Origin: Candidatus Saccharibacteria bacterium HGW-Saccharibacteria-1 | Lineage (GTDB): Bacteria > Patescibacteriota > Saccharimonadia > Saccharimonadales > Saccharimonadaceae | Direction: 5' to 3' | NCBI GenBank assembly: GCA_002839415.1 | Contig: PGXZ01000005.1 | Coordinates: 1 to 64,000 of the forward strand | Length of the DNA: 64,000 bases | Part shown: positions 59,875 through 64,000 of the stretch, one piece after another | Position numbering within the stretch: the first letter of the stretch is position 1 | Layout: every line of letters starts with the position of its first letter | Position numbers and translations under genes: made by a program | Notes under the pieces: model-generated | What the model was told of the DNA's origin: nothing | Database searches by the model: none | What the model saw: only the letters and a program-made list of their open reading frames with translations

Positions 59875-60671
59875 GACGCCGCCCTGATATCTTTCCTTGA
59901 ATATATTAAATAGCTAGCAATTACTGCAATAAACACAACAACTAATTCAATATATAGATAATTTATCTCATATAAACCCTTATCAATAACGTAGTTTAAA
60001 TCATAAAATTTAAACGGACAAATATATCTAACATTATCATTGCCGACAATCGAGCCTAGCATTCCAATAATAAAAAAACCAAAAACAGTCGGCAAAGTAA
60101 CTGCAACTGGCGATTTGATCTTTTTGATTAACATTGAAAACAAAATACCTAGCGCCAAAAAGAATAATTGAATCAAAAAAAACGAAGCTAAAATCAGGGA
60201 AAATATTTGAATATCCAGTCCATCCGTGGAAACAATACCTGCAACTATATATGAAGTTAAACTAAAGACGGTATTTGTAATCAATATCAAACCAAATGAA
60301 GCAAAAAGCTTACTAGTAAACACCTTAAATCGGCTAATCGGTTTAGTCAGCAAGAAATCCACAGTTTTTCCACTATCTTCCTTTGACATTATTCCAACCC
60401 CTAAATTCATAGCTTGCACTGCCCCGGCAAGCGTGGCAAATGTAAATATATATGCAAAAAATCCATAAATTGTAAAAAAATTAGCTAGCGATATATCTAA
60501 AGCGTCCCGCATCGCCGCTGGCAAGTTAGCCATAATCGCGCGAGTTGCATCAACATCCCTAGTAAATGCCGGATACATAAATAAGAATACGGTTACAAGC
60601 GTACATAGCGACAATATCCATATTAACGTCGAGCTACGGTAAGCTTTTATCTCTCGCAAAAATATATTCAT
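59871..60671 (-). CDS. ABC-2 type transporter permease (paralogue of the neighbour)
   Basis: KEDSGKTVDFLLTKPISRFKVFTSKL; multiple TM helices. Confidence 0.88.
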   Translation of the reverse strand: MNIFLREIKAYRSSTLIWILSLCTLVTVFLFMYPAFTRDVDATRAIMANLPAAMRDALDISLANFFTIYGFFAYIFTFATLAGAVQAMNLGVGIMSKEDSGKTVDFLLTKPISRFKVFTSKLFASFGLILITNTVFSLTSYIVAGIVSTDGLDIQIFSLILASFFLIQLFFLALGILFSMLIKKIKSPVAVTLPTVFGFFIIGMLGSIVGNDNVRYICPFKFYDLNYVIDKGLYEINYLYIELVVVFIAVIASYLIYSRKDIRAAS

Positions 60672-61582
60672 TATTTTTTATCCGCCACGTAATAGTGCAT
60701 GAAAATTTCTTCTAGATCAGGCTCTTCGACTAATAGATTCGTTAGCTCAAAACCGGCAATTAACTTTATAGCTTCATTTATATTGCCCTTAAGTAAAAAG
60801 CTTGCATTATTATCGTCAAAAGCTAAATCGCTCACTCCGATAAGTTCAGTAACTTGCTTACGATCAATCTCACCCTTAAATTCTAGCTTAAATCTCTTGT
60901 GCGTGTCCTTGGCCAAATCCTTGATATTATCAATTTTTACGATCTTTCCGTCCTTAATAATCGCCACACGATCACAAAGCTTTTGCACCTCACTTAGTAT
61001 GTGCGACGAAAACAAGATTGTTACACCTTTTTTGTTCTCTTCTCGCAACAGGTCAAAAAACCGTTGTTGCATCAATGGGTCAAGTCCGCCAGTTGGCTCG
61101 TCTAAAATTATCAATTTCGGTTCGTGTAATAAACCCTGAATGATGCCAACTTTTTTCTTATTACCATACGACAGATCGTCGATCTTCTTCTTTAAATCCA
61201 GATCCAGATATTCGGCTAATTCCTTTATCTTTTTCAAAATTACCGCTTGGTCCTTTTTGTAAAAACTTCCCGAATATTTCAACAGGTCTATTACCCTCAT
61301 GCCATCGTAATAAAAGACCTCTGATGGCAAATATCCTATATCCTCTTTGATTTCAGGACCAAATTCAATAATATCCTTGCCAAATATTGTTGCGCTACCG
61401 CTGGTTGGATAAACCAAACCTAACAGTGTTCTAATCGTAGTCGATTTACCAGCCCCATTTGGCCCAATAAAACCAAATATCTCACCTTCTTTGATCTCAA
61501 GATCGATCTCACTAATACCCAGCGATTTTCCATAATATTTAGTCAGTTTTTTTGTTTCAATAATATTCACGGCAATCCCCAA
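60671..61582 (-). CDS. ABC transporter ATP-binding protein
   Basis: GFIGPNGAGKSTTIRTLLGLVYP, LSYGNKKKVGIIQGLLHEPKLIILDEPTGGLDP. Confidence 0.95.
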   Translation of the reverse strand: MGIAVNIIETKKLTKYYGKSLGISEIDLEIKEGEIFGFIGPNGAGKSTTIRTLLGLVYPTSGSATIFGKDIIEFGPEIKEDIGYLPSEVFYYDGMRVIDLLKYSGSFYKKDQAVILKKIKELAEYLDLDLKKKIDDLSYGNKKKVGIIQGLLHEPKLIILDEPTGGLDPLMQQRFFDLLREENKKGVTILFSSHILSEVQKLCDRVAIIKDGKIVKIDNIKDLAKDTHKRFKLEFKGEIDRKQVTELIGVSDLAFDDNNASFLLKGNINEAIKLIAGFELTNLLVEEPDLEEIFMHYYVADKK

Positions 61583-61635
61583 ATTATTACAAGTTATCTG
61601 TAATAATCATAATTCTTATGTGAATTATTATCAAT

Positions 61636-63169
61636 CTAAGCTCTATTAAAGCGCACAACTACCGCCGTTAATATAGCGGCAAACAAAGCGCATATAGTTG
61701 CGACTATAACATTTTGTATCGCATCATTGGATTGCTCGCTTAAACTTTTTGCGGGTACTATTTCTTTTTTAGTCGTTGCTGTCGATAAAATAGATTGATC
61801 TTGGTGGCTGATACTCGTAATATTATTGTCAATAAACATTCCGCCAGACCAAACACCAAAGCTATCTTTCATCGAATCACCATCGCCCACTCGGACAACG
61901 TCATCGGTTCGAATGTCATTGTTAGCAATCGAAACAATCTGATTTTTTGTATCATTCTTTGTAACAGGCAGCTGAACCACTGGCTCTTTATTCGTTGGGG
62001 ATTCTGGTTTAAAACAACCTATCACCTGGTATAAATCAACATTTTCGCCTGAATATGACTTACCGTAAATATGCACCGTATGGTACCCCTCTTCTAAGTC
62101 CTCAGGTAAATCAATTTCAGTGTTAAACGAACCATCGTCAGCGACTGTATATTGACCAAGTGAACGCGGAGTTGAATTGATCTCTACATCAATTATCGAA
62201 TACGGCATCAGTGCGTATTTTGCCAATCTTAAATTCATCTTAGCATATCTCACTTCTATCCAAGCAACATTGCTAACAAAATCAACCAATTTCTGTTCGG
62301 GATAATTATGATAAGCGCCCGGTAACCAATAAGATGAAGGCTCTGGCGCTGAAACATTTTGCGGGCACGAAACTTGTCCATTGCAATAATCATAGGTTTC
62401 GATATTACCGTTAGTAGCGGCCAGTATTGCCCCGCCGCAAGCTGGTGTCCCAAGGCATTAGGGTGAAAACTATCTTGACCAACCAATTTAACCCAGCTCA
62501 GCCAATCACCAGGAAGGCCAATATCATCACCCGCTTTTATAAAATTAGCCGCCTCTTCAGGGCTACTTCCACACATTCTGTGATTACCATAGCTATCCTC
62601 AAAACTAATATATTTTATTCCAACCTTTTTCGCTGCAGCTTTAATTATTTGATTAAGGTAAATTACCCCTTCATCAATAAACCTTCGTTCGACCGAATCA
62701 AGCAACAGCTCTCTTAGTGCGCTACACTCCCCTGACGGCTCAATAAATCTTGGGTATACAATAGCGTATATTTTTGAGTTAGGCGAGTCATTTTGTAAAT
62801 TCTGATAAGTTGTTACTAGTTTATTAAACAAACCTTTCATTTCAACCGCAGTTTTTTCTCGACCCTCAATTGTCCCAGCCCAACTACATGTATCAGGACC
62901 TAAGCAAGCCCGTAATTTATCTGCAAATCCAACGTCATTTCCACCAATACCGACAGTAATCACTTTTGGTTGATAATCTCTCACAAAAGTTTCTTGGTGA
63001 ACCCTGCCTGGCAAGAAACCGTCCTTAGCAACTGACTGAAGATTTTCTTTTTCAACTAAACTTTTATTCGGAATTAGACTAATCAAATCTGTTATCTTTA
63101 TCCGCGCCAACAATATATGAGGCTGTAGCAAACAAGCAGGCCAATGCTTTTATTATTGTTTAAATTCAT
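61636..63169 (-). pseudogene. SGNH-hydrolase surface protein split by frameshift (ORFs 62256-63131 and 61636-62289), lacking a recognisable GDS block
   Basis: VITVGIGGNDVGFADKLRACLGPDTCSWAGTIEGR...DSFHPNALGHQLAAG | (-1) AILAATNGNIETYDYCNGQVSCPQNVSAPEPSSYWLPGAYHNYPEQKLVDFVSNVAWIEVRYAKM...; C-terminal TM anchor. Confidence 0.75.
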
Positions 63170-63315
63170 ATTAAACGCATACAAATATACACGAATAATC
63201 TCCAAAAAAACACCATTCATTCTTAAAGTTAAACCAGACAATACAGTTTTAGATTATTTAGTATTAAATTTATCAAAATATACCTAATTTTAAATATGAG
63301 CTATATAGTTTTTAA

Positions 63316-63894
63316 TTATTCACAGCCCCAGCCGTCGCCATCTCTATCAAGCCCATATATATCTGTGCCTATTACCTGCACCGGACCATAGGCATAGGCG
63401 GGTCCGTTACCACTTCCACCCGCACAATCTACATCGCTAGCAATAGGAACGCAACCTGAATAATTAGAATCACAATTAGAGACTGGTTTAACATACGTCC
63501 CCAGAATAGTTACTTCGTTAATCGGATTAGTTGTAATAACTTCATTAGAAGTTCGGTTTTTTTCAATTCCGTCAACTAGCGTAATTGTATATGTAATTGT
63601 TTTTACACCCTCAACGCCAACTGTTTGTATTTTAGTAGAACCTTTTGTCATATCAGCACTCTCAATTGTTTGTTTTTCAAATGGTATTTTTTCTGTCTTA
63701 ACTTCAGTTTTTGTTGTCGTAACTGGCTCAGATTTCGCCTCCACCTTTGTAGTTTTAACCGTGTCTACTTCTGTGGTATTTGACTTTGGCGACATAGCGG
63801 AAACCGTAATAAGACTTCCTGCAGCAAGCGCAAGAACTAAACTCGTTCTACCGACAACAGTTAATTCACTTAACCATTTTTTTATATTAACCAT
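63316..63894 (-). CDS. Secreted protein with G5 domain and Excalibur-type calcium-binding C-terminus
   Basis: Signal/TM; IPFEKQTIESADMTKGSTKIQTVGVEGVKTITYTITLVDG (G5); IYGLDRDGDGWGCE (Excalibur); start M9 with SD AAGGAGAA. Confidence 0.88.
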   Translation of the reverse strand: MVNIKKWLSELTVVGRTSLVLALAAGSLITVSAMSPKSNTTEVDTVKTTKVEAKSEPVTTTKTEVKTEKIPFEKQTIESADMTKGSTKIQTVGVEGVKTITYTITLVDGIEKNRTSNEVITTNPINEVTILGTYVKPVSNCDSNYSGCVPIASDVDCAGGSGNGPAYAYGPVQVIGTDIYGLDRDGDGWGCE

Positions 63895-64000
63895 ACACTT
63901 CTCCTTATTTTGACCCAAGTATGCTCTTATTTTTATAACAATTCAAGCAATACAAAGTATTGTGTAGTTTTTTATTCATAGAAACTAATCCTATAAGTAT

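Noticed and set aside
60699-61139. 146-aa plus-strand ORF
   Set aside because: Antisense to the ABC ATPase gene, low-complexity Ser/Leu composition
1-64000. CRISPR array or cas genes
   Set aside because: No regularly spaced direct repeats or Cas-like proteins seen
1-64000. Alternative genetic code (UGA = Gly/Trp as in Absconditabacteria/Gracilibacteria)
   Set aside because: Standard-code translations give full-length conserved proteins with proper C-termini; no in-frame UGA needed

Overview
This 64 kb window is most consistent with a Patescibacteria/CPR genome, probably Candidatus Saccharibacteria. That assignment is by gene content and style and is an inference. Positions ~7.2-64 kb are mostly core housekeeping genes: ychF, tlyA, efp, rpsR-ssb-rpsF, ftsK, rnj, udg, pnp, rpsO, truB, rpsT, holA, mutM, dut, polA, rpoD, dnaG, orn, mscL, argS, pyrG, malic enzyme, groES-groEL, glmS, htrA, a Mur ligase, several ABC exporters and tRNA-Ser(GGA). 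The first ~7.2 kb is an accessory region. It holds a HEPN-like protein, a Shedu-type (DUF4263) anti-phage nuclease, an XRE regulator with three operator-like repeats, a DUF4352 secreted protein, a RepA-like AAA ATPase, an unlisted coupled 52-aa ORF, and a large serine recombinase whose 3' end overlaps the start of ychF. This looks like an integrative element carrying defence cargo, inserted at the 5' end of ychF. Other main observations: (1) about 15 genes have a TATAAT-like hexamer only 6-9 nt upstream of the start codon, suggesting widespread leaderless transcription; (2) a perfect U_UUU_UUC slippery heptamer abutting a UAG stop joins two frames of one OmpA-like surface protein gene; (3) an SGNH-hydrolase surface protein gene is split by a homopolymer frameshift; (4) a type IV pilin is fused to an FGE-sulfatase/C-type-lectin-like domain; (5) there are unexplained nested inverted repeats after the NUDIX gene and beside tRNA-Ser; (6) a CIRCE element overlaps the groES promoter.
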